A stretch of DNA of 20,694 nucleotides, from IMG/VR virus record IMGVR_UViG_3300042922_000212, positions 1 through 20,694 of that record; one strand, 5' to 3'. The stretch is from a virus. The translations under genes were made by a program, and so were the position numbers. Positions 8,030-15,784 of this stretch are shown one piece after another; the stretch's first letter is position 1, and each line of letters begins with the position of its first letter. Under the pieces are notes generated by a model. The model was given only the letters and a program-made list of their open reading frames with translations. It was not told where the DNA came from and searched no databases.

Positions 8030-8043
8030 ACTTCACCTTCTTT

Positions 8044-8070
8044 AAAAGGCAGCAAGTTAACCCTGCTGCC
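8044..8070 (-). terminator. Hairpin plus short U-tract between head and connector genes
   Basis: The coding strand has GGCAGCA (8070-8064), a nine-base loop (GGGTTAACT), TGCTGCC (8054-8048), then TTTT. The seven paired bases are perfect. The hairpin covers the end and stop codon (8059) of the short frame at 8057. The U-tract is only four bases, so read-through is expected. It could act as an attenuator or as an RNA 3' end. Confidence 0.6.
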
Positions 8071-8161
8071 CTAAAAATTCATTTATGATATCACTTTTGA
8101 GTGTCTTGGTTATGCTATAGCCCAGCTCTGCGGCTAATGCCTTTATTTGTGAAACTGTCAT
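8057..8161 (-). CDS. Short HeH/LEM-like helical peptide, possibly the C-terminal extension of the capsid protein
   Basis: The frame from ATG 8161 gives 34 residues (MTVSQIKALAAELGYSITKT and the rest to GQQG). It matches the 'MTV.QLK.LA.E.GY..TKT.K..II' pattern of small HeH/LEM or Rho-N-like helix-extended-helix proteins found after capsid genes. The similarity appears to begin earlier (ADDLN before the Met), and there is no ribosome site before the ATG. Upstream there is no ATG, GTG or TTG in frame back to the overlap with the capsid gene. It may therefore be read as a -1 extension of the capsid protein (see findings). Function: unknown, perhaps DNA or protein binding. Confidence 0.5.
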   Translation of the reverse strand: MTVSQIKALAAELGYSITKTLKSDIINEFLGQQG

Positions 8162-8211
8162 TGTATTAAGGTCGTCAGCCGTATAACTGGCACTCTTTAG
8201 GCTATAGCTAT

Positions 8212-9474
8212 TTACCCCACCGGGTCAACTATAGTAACAAGTACAAATGCATCCGGCTTTGTGGGTTTTCCGTCAAATCTTCCCTTTCCGCGGAATGCCA
8301 TCTGGTCCTCTACAAATTTAACGTGTTCGGAAGTGTCTATCGTTACGCTTTCTCTTTCAACAAGCGTGTACTGGGAGAAGTCTCCGTACAGTACAGTGTC
8401 AGAATCCATATTATTGTTAAACACCACTCTTAATCCTAATAAATCTGGCTGTGTTAAATTCGGAAGTTTTCCAACTACCTGTCCGGCTGAATTTACATTA
8501 ATGGTGTATCCAAGAAATCTATTGTAGTATGTAGCTCTTTTCATCACCGCTACAATTTCTCCGATGGAATCAGCCCCGGTATCAATTAGGCTAATAGGCT
8601 TCACGATATCAACAAGCTTTCCGGTATTTGCCGTAACCTTGTGATTAGCTGCCAGTTTGGGAATTATTCCATCTGGCTGCTTATTGGTTACTCCTGTTCC
8701 CTTTAAGATAGCAAGGTCAAGTCCCAGTGCAATAGCACGGGCTATCTTCTTTGTCACATAATCATCCAGGTTGATGATGCTATCCTGTAACATGGAGTTA
8801 TCAACAAAAGTTACTTTGCCTATCTTGTATCCATCGAAGGAAATATCTGTAATGGTTCCTACGTCTCCTGTAGGGATAGGCGCTTTCATTTCAACCCATG
8901 TAGCTGCCGTGGTGTCGGTATCGATAAGGATTCTGGTTGTCCCACTTACTCTGATTTTGTCTACCAGAGGATAAAGAGTGGAATAATCACCTAAAATATC
9001 CATAATACGGTTTACTACGATTTCTGGTATTGTAAGTTCTCCTCCAGTTACAGCTCTTAAGTTCTTAAATTTGTCGTAGAACTCTTTTACTTCTGCCCTT
9101 TCATAGTAGGCACCAGTTTTAAGCAGCTCTCTTACCTGTAATTTATTCATTCCTTTTTCCCCTCTCTCTTTCTTAGGATTTTCTTTTTTTGTTTCTTCTG
9201 ATCTCTCATCTATTTCAGATAATTCTTTTTCAATATCTGCAATCTCATTTTCGATAGTTGCCGCCTTTTCATCGGCATTAGCTTCTTTTACTTCTTTTTC
9301 GAGGGTTTCAATTCCTTCATTCACCAGATTAATATCTTCATCCGTTTTAGCTTCCTCAAGAGCTGTAGCCAATTCTGTTTCTCTTGTCTTAAAACCTGTC
9401 TGTTGCTGTCTTAAGGATTCAAGCTGTGACTTTTTTACAGCTAAATCTTTTCGTAATTTTAATTGTTTAAGCAT
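8212..9474 (-). CDS. Major capsid protein, HK97 fold, with N-terminal delta-like scaffold domain
   Basis: The gene encodes 420 residues, starting at ATG 9474 and overlapping the protease stop. Residues 1 to about 108 are a charged coiled coil (LKLRKDLAVKKSQLESLRQQ and acidic repeats to KKERGEKG), which is the delta domain that serves as built-in scaffold and is normally removed by the prohead protease. The mature shell protein follows from about residue 109. It includes RAVTGGELTIPEIVVNRIMD, an SGTTRILIDTDTTAATWVEM segment, a TDISFDGYKIGKVTFVDNSM part typical of HK97-type capsids, then ARAIALGLDLAILKGTG and the closing MAFRGKGRFDGKPTKPDAFV segment. It forms the hexamers and pentamers of the head. 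An internal ATG (9150) with a purine-rich site lies exactly at the domain border. The gene ends GTG GGG TAA. Confidence 0.93.
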   Translation of the reverse strand: MLKQLKLRKDLAVKKSQLESLRQQQTGFKTRETELATALEEAKTDEDINLVNEGIETLEKEVKEANADEKAATIENEIADIEKELSEIDERSEETKKENPKKERGEKGMNKLQVRELLKTGAYYERAEVKEFYDKFKNLRAVTGGELTIPEIVVNRIMDILGDYSTLYPLVDKIRVSGTTRILIDTDTTAATWVEMKAPIPTGDVGTITDISFDGYKIGKVTFVDNSMLQDSIINLDDYVTKKIARAIALGLDLAILKGTGVTNKQPDGIIPKLAANHKVTANTGKLVDIVKPISLIDTGADSIGEIVAVMKRATYYNRFLGYTINVNSAGQVVGKLPNLTQPDLLGLRVVFNNNMDSDTVLYGDFSQYTLVERESVTIDTSEHVKFVEDQMAFRGKGRFDGKPTKPDAFVLVTIVDPVG

Positions 9475-10045
9475 TTATTTTACCTAACCTTTCCTTTAAC
9501 ATCTTTTTCCGTGTTTCAATTTTCTTTGTTATGTTGTTTCCAAAATCTTTTTTTCTAGCCTGTATTTCAGTTTGAGGATAGGCAGGGAAAGTACAAACGG
9601 AGACTTCCTCCGTATCTGCTTCTTTCACAGTCCAGTGGAATTCTCCATTCATTTCTTCGTATTCTTCTGATATAGGCCAAAATCCAAAGCTACATCCAGT
9701 TATATCACCTCTTTGCACTCTGGCGTACACCGCCACCGCTTGTGAATCTTCTTCATTGATTTTTACCCTTCCCCATAGGCCGTGATTGTCAGATTTTAAT
9801 TCAAGGGTTTGAGCAGATTGTCTGCCCAAAACAAAACCGCTGTCATGATTAAATAGGCAGCGGATATCATTATTTTTTATTGAATTGTCAAAAGCGCCTG
9901 GTGCAATCTGTTCATATGTTCCGGGCCATAATTCTGTTTCTTGGTTAAATACGGCCCAGTAACCTTCTATGTATTTATTTCCATCAGGCTCCGCCCTGGT
10001 TTCAAGTTTACTTTTAAAATAAGCCTGTCTCTTTTCTTTATCCAT
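9467..10045 (-). CDS. Prohead protease, HK97 (U35) family
   Basis: This 192-residue protein starts at ATG 10045 after AAGGTG, overlapping the portal stop. It carries the family's pattern: GYWAVFN (28-34), an acidic YEQIAPGAFD segment (44-53), FNHD with the catalytic His 67, and DITGCSFGFWP with the catalytic Ser 119. A late acidic strand (EVSVCTFPAYPQTEIQAR) follows. The basic C-terminal tail (KKIETRKKMLKERLG) may anchor it inside the prohead. It should cut the N-terminal delta domain from the capsid protein during maturation and then itself. Its location between portal and capsid genes is the usual one. Confidence 0.93.
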   Translation of the reverse strand: MDKEKRQAYFKSKLETRAEPDGNKYIEGYWAVFNQETELWPGTYEQIAPGAFDNSIKNNDIRCLFNHDSGFVLGRQSAQTLELKSDNHGLWGRVKINEEDSQAVAVYARVQRGDITGCSFGFWPISEEYEEMNGEFHWTVKEADTEEVSVCTFPAYPQTEIQARKKDFGNNITKKIETRKKMLKERLGKINA

Positions 10046-11222
10046 TTATATCACCTTCTTTTAATTTTTTCTGGTCCCCAACCTTATCAACCGGTATATA
10101 ATTTTCAAGGACAATATAATCGTTCATTCCATCATCATCAACCGGAGAATAATCGAATTCGTTTCTTCCTTCATTCCGGTTTAACATTCCACCAGCAACC
10201 ATATCCTTTACATGTGCTGTAAGTTCTGGGAGATCATATTGCAGCAGGCTCCTTGATTTCATTTTAAAATACATATCCGGCGAATAAAGAATACTTTTAG
10301 TTAGCACCTGTTGAATTATTTGTGAAAAGCTCGAACATATTCTTTTGACGAAATTGTTATATTCATCCTTTTTAAACTCCCCTACACCAACCATAAACGG
10401 AGGCACATCCATTGCAGTGGCTATGGACTTTTTATCCAACGTTATACTATCCTGTATTGCTAAATCTGCAAGGGTTAGTGGCTTAACTTCTTTTACATCT
10501 ATTTCACCCGCTGGAATTAACCAGGGTTCGCCTATTTCCGTTGTGTCAGTATAACTCCCTACAATTTTATTTCTAAGTTCCTTATCTTGTAACTGGTCAA
10601 TATCCGCCTGTATGGATATGATTAAGCTCGGCTTCCACTTTGATTTAAGAAATCCTGTTTTTGTAGCATTAGCCTGTAAAAGATTGTCTATTGATTCTTT
10701 TACTTGTTTTGCATATCCTACACCCATAAATGGCTTATCATCATCCGGTATAAAAGAAAAATGCACCACTTCGTCAGGGTTAAATACAGTGTTTCCGTAG
10801 CGTATCTGATATCCGTCTTTTGTTTCATCAAAATGCAATCTGTCAGCCTTTAAAATGTCCAGATTTTCTAGGTATTCTCCGCCATAAGTAGGAAGCCATA
10901 CTGAATTTCCATACAAAATCATGTCGGTAACAGTCTTGTAAATGAATTGTTTCCGTATCATAAGTTTATTTGGATTAATATCAATCTTTCTGGATAGTTC
11001 ATTTTTAATACGAACATCCCCATTATCACCATTAGCCATTAACATGATTGTCATATTAGACACTAAATCAGCTATTTTATGAGTACACTTTCTAACCTCT
11101 TCATTATCAATTAATCTGGTGTATCCTGTAGGACAAAGAATATCTCTCGCATCTCCTCCATTCACCCAATATACCGTTGTGTCTGCTCTAGTTTTTCTTT
11201 TATTTCGCTTCAAAATACCCAT
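10038..11222 (-). CDS. Portal protein, HK97-type family
   Basis: The gene encodes 394 residues from ATG 11222. An ATG four codons upstream (11234), directly after the terminase stop, is in frame, but GGAGGT lies between the two ATGs at the right spacing for the second. The sequence shows portal features: an early ARDILCPTGYTRLIDNEEVR region, 'TDMILYGNSVWLP' followed by LENLDILKADRLHF, the conserved 'DEVVHFSF' and 'GVGYAKQVKESIDN' segments, and 'SIATAMDVPPFMVGVGEF', typical of PF04860-type portal proteins. It forms the dodecameric ring through which DNA enters, and to which TerL and connector bind. The C-terminal part (ENYIPVDKVG) is usual. Confidence 0.93.
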   Translation of the reverse strand: MGILKRNKRKTRADTTVYWVNGGDARDILCPTGYTRLIDNEEVRKCTHKIADLVSNMTIMLMANGDNGDVRIKNELSRKIDINPNKLMIRKQFIYKTVTDMILYGNSVWLPTYGGEYLENLDILKADRLHFDETKDGYQIRYGNTVFNPDEVVHFSFIPDDDKPFMGVGYAKQVKESIDNLLQANATKTGFLKSKWKPSLIISIQADIDQLQDKELRNKIVGSYTDTTEIGEPWLIPAGEIDVKEVKPLTLADLAIQDSITLDKKSIATAMDVPPFMVGVGEFKKDEYNNFVKRICSSFSQIIQQVLTKSILYSPDMYFKMKSRSLLQYDLPELTAHVKDMVAGGMLNRNEGRNEFDYSPVDDDGMNDYIVLENYIPVDKVGDQKKLKEGDING

Positions 11223-11234
11223 ATTTACCTCCAT

Positions 11235-13001
11235 TTAAAACCATCCATTTAACTTGTTCTGCTTTTCCATAGCTTCTAACATTCTTACACATGCAAAAAC
11301 AGAGGCATCAAATATATCAATCCTCTGTTCTGGTTTAACTTTTTCATATTGAATCATATCATCTGTTTTTTCTATCGCAAGTACATTTTGAACACAATAT
11401 TCATAGGCATCAGAATGCATATAATATAACAACCCGTCTTTAGCTTTTTGTTCTATTCTTCGAAATCCCTCTGACTTTTTATAAAAATACTGTGGCTGAT
11501 CTATTATGTTAAATCCGGCCTTTTTCATATCTATAAAATATTCTCGGCAAAACTTCCTATCATGTCCTACCTGTTTTATTTTAAATCCTTCTTTTTTCTT
11601 GCCTATAAACCAATTGACAATTTCAGCATGATTTACTGTGGGGCTATTGCTCATATCTAACCACCCATCATCTTTCCATCCGAATAACGGTATATTATCC
11701 TCCTCTGCTTTTTTGGCAGCCATAACAATTGGAAACCATGCATGTGGTATAATGATGTCTACATCATAATTACCCTTATCACCTTTTGCGTTAGTGCATG
11801 GGTAATTGTGCAATGTTCCATATAACGCTCCTGCTGTCAGGTCGTGTAACTTAGATAAATCCGAACCTCCGTACCATTGTACCGGAAGTTTGGCTAATTC
11901 TTCTATGGTCCAGTTAAACTTGCGGTCACTGCGTCTAAATTCATCTATATTAAAATATGCTTTCATTGCTGCAGTAAAGATGTTAAGTGATTTTGCAAAG
12001 AAATCTTTTCTCTGCTGTGGATCGTTTTGTGCCTGTAAAGCATCATTCATAATATCGTCAGGCCTTATTGATACTCCATATGCTGGATTTGCCATTTCAT
12101 GAATTACAGGGTTAGTGTAATCTATATTTCCGCTTTCATCTTCATCGGCCTTACAAATAAATATAAAATACTTTTCATCTGGAACCGTCTTATCCAGTAT
12201 CTTTTTACAATACTGTAACCTCTGATAACAGAAGCTTGTCATATCATCACCGGCAGTAGTTATACCTATCATGAGCTTATTTGTATAAGCTTTCATGGCT
12301 TCCTTTATTATGTTATACTGTTTAGGTGTTTTATAAGCATGTATTTCATCAGCTATTCCAATATTGCAATTTAGTGAATCTTGCCTATCAGGACTTGCCG
12401 CCAAGGCTTGTATAAATATCGTTCCATCACCTAAATCACCCTTGATGCTGTGTTCCTGGTTGTTATCTATAACTCGGAAGTTTTCTTTTTCTCCCATATT
12501 ATCAAGGTTGAAATTAATAAAATTAAAGCTTTCAAGTGATTGTTTGAGGGCTGCACTTGTAATATATACTTTACTGCCACTTTTTCTTTCCAAAAGCGCC
12601 AAGGCCCATGCCAGAGCTGCAGCAAATGATGTCTTTATATTTTTTCTAGGGATAAAAATAAACGCTTCTTTAAAACGCCTGATTTGTGTTCCCTTTTCCT
12701 TGAATCCCAAAAGATTATATACTATAAATTTATGAAATGGCTCCAATAAAAAAGGCTCTCCCAATAATGGAGTGCCATCCAATTTTTCACCCTGCGCATG
12801 GCAGAACGTCTTTTCAATAATTTGTATAACAAATTCTGCATCTTTGGCATTAAAATCATATTTTTCATTTTCTAAATCTGTTAAAAATCTTTGACACCCC
12901 TGTATCAGCTCTTTACAAGCTATCTTTTTTTTATTAACTACGCTATTGGCATACTCCATAACAATATCATAGTTTTTATATTTTGAATTACTCTTGTCCA
13001 A
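11235..13001 (-). CDS. Terminase large subunit
   Basis: The gene encodes 588 residues from a TTG at 13001 that overlaps the end of the small-subunit gene. The nearest in-frame ATG is 14 codons further in, without a clear ribosome site, so the start is uncertain. Walker A-like motif: PRKNIKTS (118-125). Walker [11 protein letters not shown] (214-223). Coupling motif: TTAGDD (248-253). The nuclease half begins with [16 protein letters not shown] (around 379-393), with D381 in the first acidic position. [15 protein letters not shown] segment and the final [15 protein letters not shown] segment provide further conserved acids. The protein pumps DNA into the head with ATP and cuts it. It is a TerL of the type common with P27-like TerS in Firmicutes phages. 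Several Cys residues are present in the N-terminal region. Confidence 0.95.
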   Translation of the reverse strand: MDKSNSKYKNYDIVMEYANSVVNKKKIACKELIQGCQRFLTDLENEKYDFNAKDAEFVIQIIEKTFCHAQGEKLDGTPLLGEPFLLEPFHKFIVYNLLGFKEKGTQIRRFKEAFIFIPRKNIKTSFAAALAWALALLERKSGSKVYITSAALKQSLESFNFINFNLDNMGEKENFRVIDNNQEHSIKGDLGDGTIFIQALAASPDRQDSLNCNIGIADEIHAYKTPKQYNIIKEAMKAYTNKLMIGITTAGDDMTSFCYQRLQYCKKILDKTVPDEKYFIFICKADEDESGNIDYTNPVIHEMANPAYGVSIRPDDIMNDALQAQNDPQQRKDFFAKSLNIFTAAMKAYFNIDEFRRSDRKFNWTIEELAKLPVQWYGGSDLSKLHDLTAGALYGTLHNYPCTNAKGDKGNYDVDIIIPHAWFPIVMAAKKAEEDNIPLFGWKDDGWLDMSNSPTVNHAEIVNWFIGKKKEGFKIKQVGHDRKFCREYFIDMKKAGFNIIDQPQYFYKKSEGFRRIEQKAKDGLLYYMHSDAYEYCVQNVLAIEKTDDMIQYEKVKPEQRIDIFDASVFACVRMLEAMEKQNKLNGWF

Positions 13002-13353
13002 TACTACTTAAGGCCGCTTCCAATTTTGATTGTTTTTTCTTACCAGACAATGGATTATCTTTCATCATTGCCTTTGGATTTAATCCCAGCCTGTCCGAAT
13101 ATAGGAGTATGTCTTTTCTCAATGTTTCTATTGTCGATACTAGGGCCGATTTCTTAGTTCCTCCGGCTGCTGTGTATTCATCACATTTATATTTTTTATC
13201 TTTTAACTGCTTTGTATATAGTTCATATTGTTCTCTCATTTCACAATAAATATCAATTATCGGCTCATACTCAGCTTTATATACACCAAGTTTAGTCATA
13301 TCTGATATGGTATTTTTTTTAATACTTTCCTTACGGATAGCCTTTCCTGGCAT
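12988..13353 (-). CDS. Terminase small subunit, P27-like family
   Basis: The gene encodes 121 residues from ATG 13353, chosen because AGAGGTGAATAT stands directly before it; the frame is open a further 24 codons upstream without a better site. The N-terminus is basic ([14 protein letters not shown]). A long helical middle ([20 protein letters not shown]) and a final [12 protein letters not shown] segment fit the P27-type small terminases, which end in 'LG+.P.+R.+'. It recognises phage DNA and feeds it to TerL. The gene lies between HNH and TerL genes as expected, and its end overlaps the TerL start. Confidence 0.85.
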   Translation of the reverse strand: MPGKAIRKESIKKNTISDMTKLGVYKAEYEPIIDIYCEMREQYELYTKQLKDKKYKCDEYTAAGGTKKSALVSTIETLRKDILLYSDRLGLNPKAMMKDNPLSGKKKQSKLEAALSSIGQE

Positions 13354-13445
13354 ATATTCACCTCTTTTCTCAAGCTTCAAAAAAAGTTTTAAAAACTTTG
13401 CTCTATTGGAATTATTTCCATCCAACGGTGATTTCCAAGTTAATT

Positions 13446-13733
13446 TTAAACCCTTGAGGGTGGGGGGATGGTCTTTCGTTTCAATTCTTCTCCCAATGCA
13501 GTGAGCTTTCCAGTCACACGGTCATGCATCATGTCATGAGCCTTTGCAGATAATGAAATCAAGTTCCAATCACACCATGCATACTCCGGATACTCGTCCA
13601 ACGGGTAGATATGATGTACTGTGTTAGCATCCCTTCTCTTCCCATATCGTTTGAAGTGTTGGCATATGTAACCGTCACGTCTTAATATGTATTCTCTTTT
13701 CTTTCTCCATCTTGTAGTTTCGTATAGCTTCAT
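13446..13733 (-). CDS. HNH endonuclease
   Basis: This 95-residue protein starts at ATG 13733 behind AAGGTGA. It contains WRKKREYILRRDGYICQHF (8-26), then a VHHIYPL core (42-48) with the catalytic His pair, and DWNLISLSAKAHDMMHDR (55-72), where Asn and the final His complete the HNH fold. The paired zinc-binding cysteines seen in many HNH proteins are missing: only C24 remains, and the later CxxC positions are S and A residues. Such HNH proteins beside the terminase assist cos cleavage and packaging in phages such as HK97. The place directly upstream of TerS supports this. Confidence 0.9.
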   Translation of the reverse strand: MKLYETTRWRKKREYILRRDGYICQHFKRYGKRRDANTVHHIYPLDEYPEYAWCDWNLISLSAKAHDMMHDRVTGKLTALGEELKRKTIPPPSRV

Positions 13734-13816
13734 GCAATCACCTTACTGTATATTTATAATATAACCAATGATATAACCCCATACATTTTGATATGTTTAT
13801 AAGTTACTATGTAAAA
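13734..13816 (-). other. Short AT-rich non-coding gap upstream of the HNH gene
   Basis: This 83-base gap lies between the small membrane protein gene and the HNH gene. It holds several TATA-rich motifs on the coding strand (for example TATATTATAAATATAC near 13750-13770). I see no -35 element at proper spacing, no convincing hairpin and no reading frame. It could hold a weak promoter for the packaging genes, but this is not shown. Confidence 0.3.
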
Positions 13817-13987
13817 TTATTCTGTGCAAGCTGTGCATATCAGTAATACCATACCCAACACAACAACTATAATTAGCCGAATAAGCTCTAATATTACATA
13901 CTTGAACGGTATAAAAGCAATAACTCCCATGAATATGATACATAATAAGATAATCAGATTAATTATTATCCTTTGCTTTAATCCCAT
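13817..13987 (-). CDS. Small two-segment membrane protein, unknown function
   Basis: The gene encodes 56 residues from ATG 13987, which has AGAGGTG five bases upstream; a GTG at 14002 is in frame but lies within that ribosome site. After a short basic start (MGLKQR) come two hydrophobic segments, about residues 7-27 (IIINLIILLCIIFMGVIAFI) and 33-52 (ILELIRLIIVVVLGMVLLIC), joined by a short FKY loop. It ends TACTE. It would be an integral membrane protein with a hairpin. It lies before the HNH gene and overlaps the preceding 48-residue frame by 29 bases. A holin-like role cannot be claimed because the gene is far from any lysis gene here. I do not recognise a family. Confidence 0.6.
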   Translation of the reverse strand: MGLKQRIIINLIILLCIIFMGVIAFIPFKYVILELIRLIIVVVLGMVLLICTACTE

Positions 13988-14105
13988 ACGAACACCTCTC
14001 ACCAGGAACTTTACTGTAACTTACCGCCCCACTACTACCCCGTATCTTAACAATAAAACCACACTTCCGGCTGCTTATATGTTTGCATCCTATACATTGT
14101 TTCAT
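13959..14105 (-). CDS. Small Cys-containing protein, unknown function
   Basis: A 48-codon frame begins at ATG 14105, just after the stop of the DUF3310 gene, and ends at TAA 13961. It starts MKQCIGCKHI, continues SSRKCGF, and has VPGERCSYGI later, so C4, C7, C15 and C38 make a possible zinc-binding set. This C..C.h....C and P..RC layout is common in short phage proteins. The ribosome site is weak (GGTAAT upstream), and the 3' end overlaps the next gene's start by 29 bases. Both points lower certainty. Function unknown. Confidence 0.5.
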   Translation of the reverse strand: MKQCIGCKHISSRKCGFIVKIRGSSGAVSYSKVPGERCSYGIKAKDNN

Positions 14106-14111
14106 AGGCCA

Positions 14112-14447
14112 TTACCATTCCTTATCAAGCTCGGGTTCTTCTTTCCTTACTTGCTCTGTAAGTTGTTCGACTGTGGCATCCAATTCCATACGGTCACTGT
14201 GCAGTAATCGGAGTAGTTTAGCCTTATCCCCTGATTCTATTTCATATATCAGTCGGTTTATGTACCATCTGGCTTTCTTGAGGTCCTCTGTTCCGTTTTT
14301 CCTATGCCACCTCCATAAGTATTTAATTGCATTGCCGGTGCATATTGCCATGATACCTCTTAGGTCGCATGTGGCTTCTTTGATTGCATCTATGCACTCT
14401 ATTGACCCACCTGTATAATGGCTGGGATGATTTACATTATCACTCAT
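14112..14447 (-). CDS. DUF3310 family protein
   Basis: This 111-residue protein starts at ATG 14447 behind a strong TAGGAGGT site which overlaps the stop of the metallophosphoesterase gene. It begins with the hallmark NHPSHYTGGSIECIDAI (6-22), then GNAIKYLWRWHRKNG (38-52) and EDLKKARWYINRLI (54-67), the conserved parts of the DUF3310 family common in phages of Firmicutes. These are sometimes annotated as nucleotide-kinase-like, but their biochemical role is not settled. The last 40 residues are charged and probably coiled. It forms part of the block between the metallophosphoesterase and packaging genes. Confidence 0.9.
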   Translation of the reverse strand: MSDNVNHPSHYTGGSIECIDAIKEATCDLRGIMAICTGNAIKYLWRWHRKNGTEDLKKARWYINRLIYEIESGDKAKLLRLLHSDRMELDATVEQLTEQVRKEEPELDKEW

Positions 14448-14457
14448 ACTCTACCTC

Positions 14458-15228
14458 CTATAGTTTTGCTGTGAAGTGTTTTCTTTCTCCGCTCAGATAT
14501 ATAACCGGAGTATCTTTACTTGCCGGCTTAAATTCGTATGTTTCCCCGTACCCTCCGTAGTTAAGAGTGGCAGAGGTATTTACAAATAGTTTGTCAACGC
14601 AATTGGCTGCACTGTTGCTTGTGTCTACCCGGTAAAATGCCTGTTTCATTATCATTGGGAGGTGGGTATGAGAATGGATATATATGTCTGCATCAACTAT
14701 ACTTGCCATATCTGCCAGCCTTATTGCCTTGGCTCCTTCTTTACGTCCTCCACCTGATCCGTGATTAGCAAATAAGGAATACCATTGCTTTCTCTTTCTT
14801 GCTTCATTCCATCCCATCCGGACAAATAAGAGTGCTGCGTTGTCTGAATACTTATCTACCAGACCTAACTCTCTCGCCATTACTTCCGTAAGGTCAATAC
14901 CTTCTTTCCGGTATGTCCTGGCTTCATGGTTACCACTTTGTATGGATAATATCTTTTTCTTAATCGGCTCTATCAGGTCAACCGCCTGTCCGATTTGTTG
15001 CATGGGCGTTAACTTCTCTGAGTAACTATCTGATACCGATGTCTTAGTAGCATTATTCATAAGGTCACCGTTTAATATCACATAAGCATTATCAGTGTCC
15101 TTTATATGCCTTATACGCTCCTGTATGGTCCTTATATCGCAATGTTTATCACCCAGGTGTAAATCTGCCAATGTATGCACTTCTATGTTCTTTAAATCTT
15201 CTGGTAAATCTATCTTAATACATTTCAT
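14458..15228 (-). CDS. Calcineurin-like metallophosphoesterase
   Basis: This 256-residue protein starts at ATG 15228, preceded by AGGTGA. All metal-binding motifs of the family are visible in order: DLH (D22, H24), NGD (D55), GNHE (N100, H101), NHG (H156), and HSHTH (H187, H189). It would hydrolyse phosphoester bonds using two metal ions. The substrate could be a nucleotide, nucleic acid or phosphoprotein and cannot be read from the sequence. It is the first gene after the regulator and the leader with promoter and hairpin, so it heads the late operon. In phages such enzymes are often found in the accessory zone next to packaging genes. No signal peptide or membrane segment is seen, so it should be cytoplasmic. 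Confidence 0.9.
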   Translation of the reverse strand: MKCIKIDLPEDLKNIEVHTLADLHLGDKHCDIRTIQERIRHIKDTDNAYVILNGDLMNNATKTSVSDSYSEKLTPMQQIGQAVDLIEPIKKKILSIQSGNHEARTYRKEGIDLTEVMARELGLVDKYSDNAALLFVRMGWNEARKRKQWYSLFANHGSGGGRKEGAKAIRLADMASIVDADIYIHSHTHLPMIMKQAFYRVDTSNSAANCVDKLFVNTSATLNYGGYGETYEFKPASKDTPVIYLSGERKHFTAKL

Positions 15229-15255
15229 TGTTCACCTGCTTTCAAACGTAGGAAA

Positions 15256-15287
15256 GCACCTGTAACCCATTTCTAAGTTACAAGTGC
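15256..15287 (-). promoter_or_regulatory. 11-bp leader hairpin upstream of the metallophosphoesterase gene
   Basis: The coding strand shows GCACTTGTAAC (15287-15277) pairing with GTTACAGGTGC (15266-15256), eleven pairs with one G-T wobble around a ten-base loop. It is followed by TTTCC rather than a clean U-run. It lies in the leader downstream of a likely promoter and 27 bases before the ATG at 15228. It may be a decayed or weak terminator or an RNA regulatory element. Confidence 0.6.
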
Positions 15288-15340
15288 CCATATAAGGAAT
15301 CTATGAATATGAAGGTTGTTGTTATAATCGTTCTATGGTA

Positions 15341-15349
15341 ATTATACCA
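15341..15349 (-). promoter_or_regulatory. Extended -10 promoter candidate for the late operon
   Basis: The coding strand reads TGGTATAAT, an extended -10 element (TG, one base, TATAAT). It overlaps the stop codon of the regulator gene. No good -35 box stands at 17 bases, as is common for promoters that need an activator or an extended -10. The expected start near 15334 gives a leader of about 105 bases before the metallophosphoesterase gene. Confidence 0.5.
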
Positions 15350-15779
15350 CACTATTTTTGTGATTTGTGTGAAACTTAAGGTAAATGCTGATTTTCTTTG
15401 ATATTCCACTGCGCTCAATATTTAATTGTTCTGCGATTTCCCTTTGCTTCATACCATCAATAAACCTTAGTTCAAATATTCTTCTTAATTCGCTTTCCGA
15501 AATATCTGATATAAATTCCTCAATTTCATTTGCAAGACTTCTGGCTTCTTTTAATCGGCTTTCCTTTTTTCTTATTAGCTTATGCAGCTCTTCCGCTTCT
15601 GTAGGGTCCTCCATTTGTACTCCTACCCTATATTCCGTGTAAGGAAAGTCTTTCATAGATGCCTTAACCTTGCCAGCTACAACCGTAACCTCCCTATCAT
15701 ACAATCTATCCAATCTTTTTTCTTGGTCCCTTATTTCGGCTTTTAAGCTCTTATATTGGCATAACTTTTCTTCGGTCAA
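15342..15779 (-). CDS. Phage late transcription regulator, sigma-region-4-like (RinA/ArpU-like)
   Basis: The gene encodes 145 residues from TTG 15779, with AAAGGATG upstream; no ATG is near, so the TTG start is well supported. Residues 1-30 and 58-90 form charged coiled-coil helices. Residues about 94-133 contain a sigma-70 region-4-like helix-turn-helix (ISESELRRIFELRFIDGMKQ, then REIAEQLNIERSGISKKISI), where 'L+FIDGM.Q.EIA..L......S' is typical. Proteins of this shape (RinA, ArpU, DUF1492-like) activate late gene transcription in Firmicutes phages. It lies just before the late operon and its 3' end contains an extended -10 promoter candidate. Such control is known for the family; the exact target here is inference. 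Confidence 0.8.
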   Translation of the reverse strand: MTEEKLCQYKSLKAEIRDQEKRLDRLYDREVTVVAGKVKASMKDFPYTEYRVGVQMEDPTEAEELHKLIRKKESRLKEARSLANEIEEFISDISESELRRIFELRFIDGMKQREIAEQLNIERSGISKKISIYLKFHTNHKNSVV

Positions 15780-15784
15780 TCACA

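Noticed and set aside
15232-15291. 19-codon frame in the late leader (MGTCNLEMGYRCFPTFESR)
   Set aside because: It has no ribosome site, and it is mostly made of the two arms of the leader hairpin; its stop overlapping the next ribosome site is probably chance.
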